From Nitrospira sp. CG24D (GTDB taxonomy: Bacteria > Nitrospirota > Nitrospiria > Nitrospirales > Nitrospiraceae): a stretch of 64,000 nt of DNA. Position 1 is the first letter of the stretch. Every line of letters starts with the position of its first letter. The notes under the pieces are model-generated. The model saw nothing but the letters and a program-made list of their open reading frames with translations. It did no database searches and had not been told where the DNA came from. Below, piece by piece: positions 44,067 to 53,680 of the stretch. Location: assembly GCA_002869855.2 (NCBI GenBank), contig NEWQ02000010.1, forward strand, positions 1 through 64,000, written 5' to 3'. Made by a program: the position numbers and the translations under genes.

Positions 44067-44966
44067 TTACCGCGCTCCTTTCTTTGGCCCGAACACACGC
44101 TGCGTGAGAATCCCGAACTTCTTCCGGACGGCTGCTGAGATGCTTGTTGGAGCGGTCACGATCGCATTATCCAGCGCCCGATGACAGGGGCAGGATGGCG
44201 CATCGGCCACAGACGGCACCACTGCCTTGAGAATTTGCTTTGCCAGAGCCACGTTATTGTGGAGCGTAGCCAGAATCGCCTCAACGGTCACAGCTTCCTG
44301 CGTCTCATGCCAACAATCATAGTCAGTGGCCAGCGCCATCGTCGCGTAACAAATCTCTGCTTCGCGCGCCAACTTCGCCTCCGGCATATTGGTCATCCCG
44401 ATCACATCCACACCCCATTGCCGATACAGCCGTGACTCCGCTTTGGTCGAAAACTGGGGCCCCTCCATGCACAGATACGTGCCGCCGCGATGGAGGTTTC
44501 CGCCAACCCCTTCGCCCGCAACCGCCAGCGCCTGGGCCAGCGAAGCACAAACCGGCTCTCCGAAGGCGACATGCGCCACGATACCCCCTTCAAAAAATGT
44601 GGAGGCACGCCGCTTCGTGAGATCAATGAACTGATCAGGGATCACCACGTCGCCGGGCTCAATCCGCTCCTTCATGCTCCCGACCGCGCTGACAGAGATA
44701 ATTCGCTGCACACCCAACGATTTCATGGCGTAAATGTTTGCGCGATAGTTGATTTCGCCGGGATTCAATCGGTGCCCCCGACCATGCCGGGAGAGGAACG
44801 CGATGGACACGCCATCCAGCCTTCCCACGCGAATCGCGTCCGACGGCGACCCGAACGGCGTACGGATCCGCACGTCGCGAACACCTTTCAGCCCTTCAAT
44901 GTCATACAACCCGCTCCCGCCGATCACACCGATCGACGCCTTGGCCCCGTTCGCTTTAAGTGCCAT
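44067..44966 (-). CDS. mtnP: S-methyl-5'-thioadenosine phosphorylase
   Basis: The 299-residue phosphorylase has IGVIGGSGLYDIEGL, the phosphate-site SRHGRGHRLNPGEINYRANI, and base/ribose-site GTYLCMEGPQFSTKAES and GMTNMPEAKLAREAEICY. It cleaves methylthioadenosine, the by-product of polyamine and other SAM-using reactions, into adenine and methylthioribose-1-phosphate. It lies between miaA and the PfkB kinase. Other methionine-salvage genes (mtnA etc.) are not in the window. Confidence 0.95.
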   Translation of the reverse strand: MALKANGAKASIGVIGGSGLYDIEGLKGVRDVRIRTPFGSPSDAIRVGRLDGVSIAFLSRHGRGHRLNPGEINYRANIYAMKSLGVQRIISVSAVGSMKERIEPGDVVIPDQFIDLTKRRASTFFEGGIVAHVAFGEPVCASLAQALAVAGEGVGGNLHRGGTYLCMEGPQFSTKAESRLYRQWGVDVIGMTNMPEAKLAREAEICYATMALATDYDCWHETQEAVTVEAILATLHNNVALAKQILKAVVPSVADAPSCPCHRALDNAIVTAPTSISAAVRKKFGILTQRVFGPKKGAR

Positions 44967-44994
44967 GAACCCGTGCTCCTCTTACCTCACTGAC

Positions 44995-45999
44995 CTAAAC
45001 CGATAAGGCACGCGCGGTGCCGAGCGATGCCATGAATTGCTCAATCAGCTCAACCACCCGATCGGCAGTGTGACTCGTCGACTCCTGCGCCTCGATCATC
45101 AACCACGTAATTCCCGGCTCCTTTCGAAACCAGGTCATCTGGCGTTTCGCAAAGTGTCTGGTGTCCTGTTTGAACCGTCGCACCATTTCTGCCGCATCAT
45201 ACTCGCCGGCGAATTGTGCCGCGAGATGCCGATATCCCAGCCCCTTCATCGATCCCAGCGACCGGCTATACCCGCGAGCCAGTAGAGTCCGAGTCTCTTC
45301 TACCATGCCATGCGTCAACTGCCAATCGATCCGCGCTTCGATCCGGCGATAGAGATGCTCTTTGGGACGCTGCAGCCCGATCAGTAACGTGGGAAACGCC
45401 GCAGCTTGCGATTGATGATGGGCGTGCAAGGAGGCGAGTGAACAACCGGCCAGGCGATAGACCTCCAGGGCTCGAATCACTTTTGACTCATCGTTGGGAT
45501 GAAGCCGTGAGGCGGTGACAGAATCCACTCGCACGAGTTCGGCATAGAGACCGTCGCGCCCCTGCGCGGCCACAAGCGCCATCAGTTCCCGCCGGATTTC
45601 CGCATCGGCCTCCGGCGCCTCGCAGATTCCCCGAATCAACGTGCGGATATAGAGCCCGGTTCCGCCGACGACCAGAGGAAGCCGGCCATCCCGGATCACT
45701 CGATCGATTTCATCTAAGGCATCCCGCTGATAGCGCCCGGCGTTATAGGGCTCATCAGGATCCACAAGATCGATTAACCGATGCACAATACCCTGCCGCT
45801 CTTCCATGGACGGCTTATCCGTACCGATATCCATCCCGCGATAGACCTGGCGGGAATCGGCTGTCAGGATCTTGGTGTTGTAGCGCTGGGCTACCCGGAC
45901 TCCGACCGCACTCTTCCCTGTGGCCGTAGGCCCCAGCAAGACGACGAGGGGGCGGTGCCGACGAATCGAGTCGGCCATCATATCGGATTGAGTAGGCAT
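44995..45999 (-). CDS. miaA: tRNA dimethylallyltransferase
   Basis: The 334-residue enzyme has P-loop GPTATGKSAVGVRVA, DSRQVYRGMDIGTDKPS, the HRLIDLVDPDEPYNAGRY block and VGGTGLYIRTLI. It adds the isopentenyl group to A37 of tRNAs that read U-starting codons. The frequent mutL-miaA adjacency is kept (24 bp apart). An alternative ATG lies four codons in. Confidence 0.96.
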   Translation of the reverse strand: MPTQSDMMADSIRRHRPLVVLLGPTATGKSAVGVRVAQRYNTKILTADSRQVYRGMDIGTDKPSMEERQGIVHRLIDLVDPDEPYNAGRYQRDALDEIDRVIRDGRLPLVVGGTGLYIRTLIRGICEAPEADAEIRRELMALVAAQGRDGLYAELVRVDSVTASRLHPNDESKVIRALEVYRLAGCSLASLHAHHQSQAAAFPTLLIGLQRPKEHLYRRIEARIDWQLTHGMVEETRTLLARGYSRSLGSMKGLGYRHLAAQFAGEYDAAEMVRRFKQDTRHFAKRQMTWFRKEPGITWLMIEAQESTSHTADRVVELIEQFMASLGTARALSV

Positions 46000-46023
46000 G
46001 GTGAGGATCTCAATTCTGCTCGA

Positions 46024-47838
46024 CTACCATCCCACCCGACCAAACAGTCTCTCAAGCTCGTCCCCGGTCAGTTGAAAGACTGTCCGCCGGCCATGCGGGC
46101 ACGTTTGGATCTTCCCTTCAACGAGCCAATCCTCGGTCAGTTGCTGAATCTCCGGAAGCCCCATCGACCGACCGGCCCGCACCGCACTATGGCAGGCCAA
46201 CGAGGCCAGAACGGGACGCACGCGCGCTTCAAGACTGGACGCTTGCCCCCAAAGGCTAAGATCCTCCAGCAAATCTTGTAGAAAGGCCGAGGTGCTGATC
46301 GGGCCGATCCCGAGCGGCACGCTCCGCACAAGGACGGCCGACTTGCCGAACGGCTCAAGTTCGAGACCCAGCTTCTCCAGCTCGCCTTGGTAGCGCTGCA
46401 GAAGGGCAGCATGAGGGGCGGACAGTTCCACCGACTCAGGGATCAACAACGGCTGCGAGGCCATCCCACGGGCCACCCACGCTCGATACAACCGCTCAAA
46501 CAAGACACGCTCGTGAGCCGTATGCTGATCAAGTATCGTCAGCGCGCCACCCACCTGCACAACCAGATACGTGTGATGAAGCTGCCCGAACGCCACGACA
46601 TCCGACGAAGGAACACGCACATACGGCTCAGCGGCTTCGTTCACAAACGCGAGCTGATCGGCTGACGTCGGAATGCTGCCGATCGCCTGAGGGTCTGCCA
46701 GGCCTGCTCCCGCCGAAGGCGCCGTCGCCTGAGCGGGAAACCACGCCCGCGACAATCCCTTGCTGACAACCAACTCTCCAGGCTCTCGCGGGACGAAGGA
46801 CTCGCCGGCTAGCGGCTCGTTTCGACTGAGCGCCTGTCGTACAGCGCGTCGGACCAGCTGATGGATGGCTTCCTGTTCCGCAAAGCGAACTTCGCGCTTC
46901 GAGGGGTGCACATTCACATCCACACGATCAGGATCGACTTCAAGAAACAACACGAACTGGGGTTGCTGCCCCTTGGGGAGAAACGAACCATAGCCTTCGA
47001 CAATCGCATGGGAAACAGCCGCACTCCGAACCGGCCGGCGATTGACGAAGAGTTCTTGTGGCGTTCGCGACGCCTTCGCGTGCTTCGGATCGATGATGAT
47101 GCCGCTGAGTTTCGCTCCCGGCTGTCCGGCCTCTACCGAAACGGGACGGTCGAGCACGAACCGGGGATAGACCTGGCCGATACGGTCCCGGTCCGTCGCC
47201 ACCGCGGGATAGTTCAACGTCTCCTGCCCGTTACAGATCAATTTGAAATGCACCCCCGGCCAGGCGAGCGCCGCCTGCTGAACGACACGCGTGATATGCG
47301 ATGATTCCGTCGGAACAGATTTGAGAAACTTTTTCCGCGTCGGCTGATTATGGAAGAGATCGGTGACTTCTATGCGTGTCCCGACAATCGGAGGAGCATC
47401 GAGAATCTGCGGAGTCGCTCCGCCCTGCATCTGCAACTCGGTACCCACTGGATCCGACTGCATGGCCGTGACGAGACGCACATTCGAGACCGAGGCAATA
47501 CTGGGCAGCGCCTCCCCGCGGAATCCCATCGAGCGGATGGACCACAAATCCTGATCGGATCTCAGCTTGCTGGTGGCATGACGTTCGAAGGCTTGCGGCG
47601 CATCGGCCCGGCTCATGCCCTCGCCGTCGTCCGTGACCCGGATGCTCGCAAGGCCCCCGTCCTTGATTTCGACGGAAATGGTCTTGCTCTGCGCATCCAG
47701 ACTGTTTTCGATAAGCTCTTTGACAACGGCGGCAGGACGCTCGACCACTTCGCCGGCGGCAATCCGGCTCACCACGTCTCCCGGCAAGATGCGAATTTTT
47801 CCGCTCGAACTGGTCGTCAGCACAACACTACACTCCAC
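46024..47838 (-). CDS. mutL: DNA mismatch repair protein MutL
   Basis: The 604-residue GHKL ATPase has AAGEVVERPAAVVKELIENS, DDGEGM, and SMGFRGEALPSIASVS in the N-terminal domain (about 1-335). The C-terminal domain keeps the metal-endonuclease elements DQHTAHERVLFE (canonical DQHA with Thr replacing Ala) and CPHGRR near the end, so it is of the nicking, non-E. coli type. mutS is not in the window. The gene lies in the tol-to-rodZ run, directly after cpoB. Confidence 0.96.
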   Translation of the reverse strand: MECSVVLTTSSSGKIRILPGDVVSRIAAGEVVERPAAVVKELIENSLDAQSKTISVEIKDGGLASIRVTDDGEGMSRADAPQAFERHATSKLRSDQDLWSIRSMGFRGEALPSIASVSNVRLVTAMQSDPVGTELQMQGGATPQILDAPPIVGTRIEVTDLFHNQPTRKKFLKSVPTESSHITRVVQQAALAWPGVHFKLICNGQETLNYPAVATDRDRIGQVYPRFVLDRPVSVEAGQPGAKLSGIIIDPKHAKASRTPQELFVNRRPVRSAAVSHAIVEGYGSFLPKGQQPQFVLFLEVDPDRVDVNVHPSKREVRFAEQEAIHQLVRRAVRQALSRNEPLAGESFVPREPGELVVSKGLSRAWFPAQATAPSAGAGLADPQAIGSIPTSADQLAFVNEAAEPYVRVPSSDVVAFGQLHHTYLVVQVGGALTILDQHTAHERVLFERLYRAWVARGMASQPLLIPESVELSAPHAALLQRYQGELEKLGLELEPFGKSAVLVRSVPLGIGPISTSAFLQDLLEDLSLWGQASSLEARVRPVLASLACHSAVRAGRSMGLPEIQQLTEDWLVEGKIQTCPHGRRTVFQLTGDELERLFGRVGW

Positions 47839-47892
47839 AGTATCTCGACGAAGGCTGACTGCGTGAGGCGGGAGATCGCGCGTCCGCGACCG

Positions 47893-48666
47893 TCACCGAA
47901 TATCGGCGAGTTTATTCTTTGCAAGCTTGGCTTCATCCGAGGCAGGGAACTCCTCAATCACCCGCTTGAGATATTTCCTGGACTTCACCAAATCACCGGT
48001 TTCCGCCGTCGCCAAACCTAGCTTGTAGAGGGCAGCAGAGACTTTTTCGTTCCCGGGGTATTCCGCGACGAGATACTCGAACGTCGTCGTGGCGCGCGCA
48101 TAGTCCTTTTGATTATAGAGGGACTCCCCCAGCCAATAATGCGCGTTTGGCGTCAAAGAAGTCCCGGGGAAATCTTTGGTGAATCGCTGAAATCCTGACA
48201 CCGCTAAATCGTACTTTCCGTTCAGAAAATCGTTGTATGCGAGATTGAAAGCGGATGTCGGGGTGATGCCAGGCATGCCGGACACAATAGAGGAACTCTC
48301 GCCTTGACCTGTAGACTTACTCGGCTTCGCCGCTTTCGGCGCATCAGACACGGTACCCTCGGCCCGGGTGGATGCGAGTCCTGCACCGTCTTCGAGTTTG
48401 GCCAGCTTCGACTCCAGCTTTTGAAGGCGCGCCGCCAGCTCATCAACCCGCGGCTTTCCCGACTCCACATCCTTGACACGTTCGACCGATTCGAGGCGTC
48501 GCAAGACCGCATCGACCCGCTGATGGTCCTGCTCTTGAGAACGCGACACCGTCGAGAGTTGGTCCCGCAGCTCAACAAAATCTGCATGCTTAGCGCATCC
48601 CGGCAAGATGAATAACGAACCCGCGACTCCGATCGCCGTCACATAAGAGGTAATGTAGGCTCGCAT
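47893..48666 (-). CDS. cpoB: CpoB/YbgF-like Tol-Pal system protein
   Basis: The 257-residue exported protein has a lipoprotein-type signal (FILPGCAK), a coiled-coil trimerisation region (about 30-105) with regular Leu/Val heptads, a linker, and three C-terminal tetratricopeptide repeats (for example AFNLAYNDFLNGKYDLAVSG). CpoB coordinates peptidoglycan synthesis with outer-membrane constriction through TolA. Starts 5 bp after the longer paralogue 48672-50192. Confidence 0.88.
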   Translation of the reverse strand: MRAYITSYVTAIGVAGSLFILPGCAKHADFVELRDQLSTVSRSQEQDHQRVDAVLRRLESVERVKDVESGKPRVDELAARLQKLESKLAKLEDGAGLASTRAEGTVSDAPKAAKPSKSTGQGESSSIVSGMPGITPTSAFNLAYNDFLNGKYDLAVSGFQRFTKDFPGTSLTPNAHYWLGESLYNQKDYARATTTFEYLVAEYPGNEKVSAALYKLGLATAETGDLVKSRKYLKRVIEEFPASDEAKLAKNKLADIR

Positions 48667-48671
48667 GAAAT

Positions 48672-50192
48672 CTATCGACCCTCCTTCAACTGAACCAGCT
48701 TGTCAGATGCTTTTCCAGCTTCGGGGCTCCTCGGATACAGCGTGACCACTTGTTTAAATGCAGACGAGGCCCGCTTCTTATCCTTCAAAGCAAGATAGGC
48801 GTAGCCCTTCTTCAGAATGGCAGCAGGCACTTTCTCACTTCGTGGATAATCCAATTCGACCTTGTCATACGCATCGATGGCTCGCTTAAAATCCTTAGCC
48901 CCGTAGTAAGCTTCTCCGAGCCAATACCGGGCATTCGGAGCAAGGTCCGAGTTCGGATAGTTGGCGATGAATGTCGAAAACCCTCGTCGCGCTCCCTCTA
49001 AATCACCGTCACGGAATAAGGCCAATACCCGTTCATATTGTCCACGGTCTGCCGCGACATCAGATGGAGGCGCGGCCGCGACAACCGGGGCTTCCACCGG
49101 AGCAGAGATCGCCGCCACCGGGGCACCTGAACTCTCCCCCTCCTCCGATGAGGCCTGCAGAGCCTGGTGCGAGGACGAAGCAGACTCAGACTCTTGTACG
49201 TGCCGTTCAAGTGCGGGGGTTTCCATTGAAGGAGAAAGGGTAGACCGCTGCGCCTGCTTGAGATTCTGCGTCCGCCCTCCGTTTTTTTGGCCCACTTGCT
49301 CCAACGACCGGCCCAATGAATCGATCCGCCGATCCTGCTCATCAAACCGCGCTGAGAATTTCTGGCTGACTGATTCCAGTGTCTTGACCACCGACGCGAC
49401 GCTCTTGTTGACCCCATCAAGATGGCCGCTCATGGTCCGATTGGACTCATTGATATGGGACACCGCCGCTTTGTTCTCGGTATCAACCTTCCCTGAGATC
49501 GCCCGGGATTCCTGCTCGCCTTGAGTGACGCGATCATTCAGGCTGGTGAATGCCGTTTTGAATCCGGTGAGCGACTGGTTGAACTGGGTCAGGTTCTGAG
49601 ACACTTTCTGATCCAGATTCTGCTGACTGGTCTCCAGATCTCTCCGCTGTCCATCCAGCCGCTCGGCCACTTTTCGATCCAACACCTCATTGCTCTGCTT
49701 CACGGCCATCAGCACGTCGCGCTTGAGATCTTCCGTCGCCTTACTGACCGCCCGGGATAACTCGTCGAGACGCGCATTCACCTTGGCATCTTGCGTTTCA
49801 AGACTCTTTTGCAACCAGACATAGCGAGTGTTGGTATCCGTCTCTAGCTTGGCCGCCAGCTGTTCCAGCTTCTTCGTTTGCTGCTCCAACTGCGCCGAGC
49901 GATGCTTCAGGTCTTCCTGCCTCGACTGGAGTTCCTCCGCTTGGTGGCGAGCTTTTTCCAGCTCCCCGCGAAGTTGCGGCAGATCTTGCTCCCGCAGGTT
50001 GGAAATCTCCTGGCTCTGACGCGCGCGCGTCTGAGAGAGCTGATCGTCCTGCTGCTTCAGCTTCTGCTGTAGGGCTCGCTCGGTTTGTTTGAGATCGGCC
50101 TGTTGCGCCACACATCCGGACAACAGCGTGAAGAGCATGACTAGAACGACAGCCACCGCGCACCTCACTTGCTGAAGATGATCCTGATCCAT
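48672..50192 (-). CDS. Large coiled-coil/TPR lipoprotein, second CpoB-like protein
   Basis: The 506-residue product begins at ATG 50192 (MDQDHLQQVRC), just after a lipoprotein-like stretch with LLSGCVAQQ. Residues about 35-300 are almost continuous coiled coil (Gln/Lys/Leu heptads). A low-complexity Pro/Ala/Ser spacer follows, then three YbgF-type TPRs (about 385-500, for example YERVLALFRDGDLEGARRGF). It is twice the size of ordinary CpoB and lies between pal and cpoB. The long coil could span the periplasm; role inferred from the Tol-Pal context. ATGs at 50201 and 50222 are alternatives. Confidence 0.82.
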   Translation of the reverse strand: MDQDHLQQVRCAVAVVLVMLFTLLSGCVAQQADLKQTERALQQKLKQQDDQLSQTRARQSQEISNLREQDLPQLRGELEKARHQAEELQSRQEDLKHRSAQLEQQTKKLEQLAAKLETDTNTRYVWLQKSLETQDAKVNARLDELSRAVSKATEDLKRDVLMAVKQSNEVLDRKVAERLDGQRRDLETSQQNLDQKVSQNLTQFNQSLTGFKTAFTSLNDRVTQGEQESRAISGKVDTENKAAVSHINESNRTMSGHLDGVNKSVASVVKTLESVSQKFSARFDEQDRRIDSLGRSLEQVGQKNGGRTQNLKQAQRSTLSPSMETPALERHVQESESASSSHQALQASSEEGESSGAPVAAISAPVEAPVVAAAPPSDVAADRGQYERVLALFRDGDLEGARRGFSTFIANYPNSDLAPNARYWLGEAYYGAKDFKRAIDAYDKVELDYPRSEKVPAAILKKGYAYLALKDKKRASSAFKQVVTLYPRSPEAGKASDKLVQLKEGR

Positions 50193-50228
50193 TCTCGCCA
50201 TCCGTGCGGCACCCCAATGCATGCGATC

Positions 50229-50936
50229 TTACTTCCCGGATTTCACGACCACATGGCCGCGACGATTCTGTGCATAGCAGGCTTCGCTATGGTCTTTGCA
50301 AAACGGCCGCTCTTTCCCGTACGACACGACGCCCAAGCGATTGGCGCTGACACCGAGCTCGACCAAATAGTTCCGGGCAGCCTTCGCGCGCTTTTCGCCC
50401 AGCACCAGGTTATAGGCTGAGGTACCACGCTCATCGCAATGCCCTTCAATCTTCAACTGAGACCCCGGATTCGCCTTGATCCACTCGGCATTACGAGCCA
50501 GTGCCTGACGGCCTTCCTCCGAAATCGCAAAGCTATCATAGCCGAAAAACACGTCCCGCAAACCGGCCGCATCAGCCGCGGCCTGCTCGGATCGGATTTC
50601 ATCCATCTGACGGCCGCTCTGGGAAGGATCCAGCTTCGCCATCATCGTCCCGCCGTTCACGCGCTCCTCGCCGGGATTCTTATCGAGTCCACGCAACCCG
50701 CCTGATCCGTCGCGACCAGCCAGCGAGGTGTCAGGGAAATTGGAGCTGACTCCGCCACCGGTGGATCCGGTTGATCCTCCTGTTCCACCGGCGCCGGGAG
50801 TTCCCTTGGCCATTCCAGCTTGTGAGGACTGGGTATCCCCGCCTGATTGCACGGACTTCTTCGAACAACCCGGCATGGTGACCAGCAACAGGCCGGCCAG
50901 CATCGGAATAGACCATTGTGATAACGTCGCGCTCAT
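50229..50936 (-). CDS. pal: Peptidoglycan-associated lipoprotein Pal
   Basis: The 235-residue protein has a lipoprotein signal (LVTMPGCSKK), a long Gly/Ser/Thr-rich spacer (about 30-105) and a C-terminal OmpA-like peptidoglycan-binding domain. The domain contains VFFGYDSFAISEEGRQAL, the IEGHCDERGTSAYN motif and LGEKRAKAARNYLVELG. It anchors the outer membrane to the wall and receives TolB. The spacer is longer than in enterobacteria. Confidence 0.95.
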   Translation of the reverse strand: MSATLSQWSIPMLAGLLLVTMPGCSKKSVQSGGDTQSSQAGMAKGTPGAGGTGGSTGSTGGGVSSNFPDTSLAGRDGSGGLRGLDKNPGEERVNGGTMMAKLDPSQSGRQMDEIRSEQAAADAAGLRDVFFGYDSFAISEEGRQALARNAEWIKANPGSQLKIEGHCDERGTSAYNLVLGEKRAKAARNYLVELGVSANRLGVVSYGKERPFCKDHSEACYAQNRRGHVVVKSGK

Positions 50937-51021
50937 AGATTCGCTCCTTCTTCTAGAGATATCTCCCGGCCTATCCGGCGAGACAGCTTCAATGTGTGAT
51001 CGTGTCTATCGACCAGGTGAA

Positions 51022-52344
51022 TTACGACGCCGGCGACCAGGCCGGCGCACTGTTGTGCGTGCCAGTGAATGTGACCCGCTCCAAATCTTTTCCGTCTGCG
51101 TTAATCATATAAATCTGGCTCTTCCCATCCACGGTCGAACTAAAGACCAGATGCCTTCCGTCCGGAGACCAGGATGGTGAATCTTCAACCCCAGGCCCCG
51201 CCGTGAGCTGCACACGTTTCTGCCCGTCCGGCGTGATGAGGCACAGCTTATACTCTTTCTTGGGCGTCCGGCACACATACGCAATCCAGTTTCCCCGTGG
51301 CGACCAAGCCGGCGCCGCATTGTAGTCCCCCTCAAACGTCAGGCGACGAACATTGGTGCCATCGGCGCTCATGAGAAACACCTGAGGCCCGCCGCTCCGA
51401 TCCGACGCAAACACCAGCTCCCGTCCTGAGGGAGCCCAGGACGGTGAGAGATCTCCTGAAGCATGCGTCGTCATGCGCTGCATAGCCTTTGTTCTGGTAT
51501 CGAGTTTATAGAGTTCTGAATTGCCCTCATGGCTCGATGCGAATGCCAGAAAATTACCATCGGGCGACAGCGCCGGCGTGATGTTCAATCCAGCCAGCGA
51601 CACAACCGTCCACCGCTTGCCGGTGGCTAATTCGATCATATCGATATCCTGCGTATTGCGATTGCGATAGGCCGTAAACACCAGAAAACGGCGGTCGGGC
51701 GACCAGCGCGGCATCAGGTTCAGAAAGCCATCCGATGTCAGCTGGCGCGGCTCATACCCGTCATAGTCCATCACGAACAGCTCCCGCGCCGTCCCCTGCT
51801 CAGACACGTAAGCAATTTTCGTGCGGGCAATGCCCGGTTCGCCGGTATACCGAAACACTAATTCATCTGCAAAGCGATGGGCCATCAGGCGTACAACTGA
51901 AGAGGACCCGACGTAGCGCTTTCCGCCGACAATCTCATCCGATTCGCCATCATAGACGAATCCGTCCATGCTGACATCGGCATCCTTGTCCCCGGCCTTC
52001 GCACCGGCCTTTCCCCAAACCAGTACCGAGACACCATTTTCTTTTGCCTGCTTGAACGCCGGATGTGGGCCGGTGCCTACATCCCGCACTTTAATGCCGA
52101 GACTCGGGAGATCCACGAGTGAAAACACGAGCGATCGCCGGATGTCGGCCTTCAGCACCTCTTCGAGCCGTCCCCCCAGCCACTCCGGACCACCCACGTT
52201 CTGAATCCCGATCACACCCAGAGGAATCTTTTGAAAGTCTGGCCTGGTCGCTTCAAGAAACACATCGGTCGCACCGGACTCGATTATCCCGATGAGCCCG
52301 ACCAGCACCAAGCAACCCAATATGCACCACGTTCGGAATGTCAT
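51022..52344 (-). CDS. tolB: Tol-Pal system beta-propeller protein TolB
   Basis: The 440-residue periplasmic protein has a signal peptide, an N-terminal alpha/beta domain (about 30-165) and a six-bladed propeller of WD40-like PD40 repeats, seen as LMPRWSPDRRFLVFTAYR, LSPSWAPSGRELVFASDR, AAPAWSPRGNWIAYVCR and DSPSWSPDGRHLVFSS. It shuttles between Pal and TolA. It begins 3 bp after tolA. Confidence 0.95.
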   Translation of the reverse strand: MTFRTWCILGCLVLVGLIGIIESGATDVFLEATRPDFQKIPLGVIGIQNVGGPEWLGGRLEEVLKADIRRSLVFSLVDLPSLGIKVRDVGTGPHPAFKQAKENGVSVLVWGKAGAKAGDKDADVSMDGFVYDGESDEIVGGKRYVGSSSVVRLMAHRFADELVFRYTGEPGIARTKIAYVSEQGTARELFVMDYDGYEPRQLTSDGFLNLMPRWSPDRRFLVFTAYRNRNTQDIDMIELATGKRWTVVSLAGLNITPALSPDGNFLAFASSHEGNSELYKLDTRTKAMQRMTTHASGDLSPSWAPSGRELVFASDRSGGPQVFLMSADGTNVRRLTFEGDYNAAPAWSPRGNWIAYVCRTPKKEYKLCLITPDGQKRVQLTAGPGVEDSPSWSPDGRHLVFSSTVDGKSQIYMINADGKDLERVTFTGTHNSAPAWSPAS

Positions 52345-52347
52345 GGA

Positions 52348-53385
52348 TTATCCGTTTTGTTCTCCAACAGAAAACGTGAAGTGGGCATCGAAGTAGGATT
52401 CGGTGAGATCCGCAGGAAACATCGGCAGCGGATTGGCCGTCACGACCGCCCGCTTCCCCGCCAAATCGAAATACTCGTTTCCAGAAGACTGCTCGACCGC
52501 CACTCCACTCACACTCCCATCCCGATGCAATCGGAACTTCACCACAACGCTATACACCTGCGCGGTCACATCAACAGGAGGCGCAGACCACATGCTGCTG
52601 ATCTTACGGCGTACCTGCGCCAAGTAGACATTGGATCCCGGAGCCATCCCCGGAACCTTCAAGGCCGTATCCACGGCTTTCACGCTCGGCGCCTTCGTCT
52701 CCTGCTGCGGAGTCGGCGTCGGCTGAGATTCCGCATGGGCCGCCTTGGGCTCTTTCGGCAACTCCAGCTTTTTAATCTTGTTGAGCTCTTCGTCCAACTC
52801 CCGATTGAGTTCGTCGGTCAGAGACGGCCGCGGCTTCGTTTCCGCCGGCTTTTTTGTCATGACCTTCGCCTCGGACACCACCGGAACATCCGGCAACTTC
52901 AGCTTGGGTACATTCGCAACCGCCGGCTCCTGAACTTTTTTAGGCTTGTCAGCCGGACTGTAATCGCCGAACTTTGGAGCGTCAGGAGGCAGCTCAATGC
53001 CCTTCAACAGATCGCGCATCGGATTTTGCGCGGCCTTTGAGGGAGCAGCCACCTCTCGCTGTACTACGGGCGGCGTCACTGGAGCGGCTTTCACCGGAGG
53101 CGTCGGGACCGGAGTCTCCACCTGCTTCACCGGTGCTTTGACCGGTTCAACCGCTTTAATGGGCTCAGCCGCCTTGACCGGAGGGGTCGGCAGGCTGGCC
53201 AGGGAAATTTCGATAGATGCCAACGGCCGCTCGCCATGCTGCGGTATCCGCACCCAGGTGACGAGAATAAAAACAACCAGGTGAAGCGCGACGGACCACA
53301 CCACCGCCCGCTTCAAGCGACGGGTCAACTGGCCCTGCAGTCCCTCATCCAGCCAAGCCCGGGAGTGCGCTGCAACCTGTACCAT
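52348..53385 (-). CDS. tolA: TolA/TonB-like energy-transducing protein
   Basis: The 345-residue protein has one N-terminal membrane helix (about 28-48), a Pro/Lys/Val-rich periplasmic rod (about 60-240), and a C-terminal TonB/TolA domain (about 255-345) with VYLAQVRRKISSMWSAPP and VVKFRLHRDGSVSGVAVEQSSG. Position between tolR and tolB marks it as TolA. ATG 53385 lies in the duplicated junction segment; the corresponding ATG in the other copy has been destroyed by a 2-bp loss. A TTG at 53391 is an unlikely alternative. Confidence 0.9.
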   Translation of the reverse strand: MVQVAAHSRAWLDEGLQGQLTRRLKRAVVWSVALHLVVFILVTWVRIPQHGERPLASIEISLASLPTPPVKAAEPIKAVEPVKAPVKQVETPVPTPPVKAAPVTPPVVQREVAAPSKAAQNPMRDLLKGIELPPDAPKFGDYSPADKPKKVQEPAVANVPKLKLPDVPVVSEAKVMTKKPAETKPRPSLTDELNRELDEELNKIKKLELPKEPKAAHAESQPTPTPQQETKAPSVKAVDTALKVPGMAPGSNVYLAQVRRKISSMWSAPPVDVTAQVYSVVVKFRLHRDGSVSGVAVEQSSGNEYFDLAGKRAVVTANPLPMFPADLTESYFDAHFTFSVGEQNG

Positions 53386-53680
53386 GGCCAACCGATGTCC
53401 TATTTATTTCGACGCGGGATCGCCACGTCTGTCACCTGTTCAGGGAATCGACACCATCCCCAATTTCTCGCTCCCGGTCTTCTTCACTCCATCCATCACC
53501 TGGATCACCGTATCCAGCCAAGCCCGGGAGTGCGCTGCAACCTGTAATGGCCAACCGATGTCCTATTTATTTCGACGCGGGATCGCCACGTCTGTGACCC
53601 GTTCAGGGCCGGCAGGATCGGTCACCATCCCCAATTTCTCGATCCCGGCCTTCTTTACCCCATCCATCACCTGGATCACC
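53351..53680. repeat. Diverged tandem duplication of the tolR-tolA junction
   Basis: Two direct copies with a 165-bp offset: 53351-53509 and 53516-53680. Each contains, on the minus strand, the end of tolR and the first 11 or so codons of tolA. The true tolR stop (53563) lies in the right copy and the true tolA start (53385) in the left copy. Between them lies a chimeric remnant, VAAHSRAWLD of TolA running in frame into VIQVMDGVKK of TolR, ended early by an 8-bp deletion. It has lost its start codon (ATGG to AT). Confidence 0.9.
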
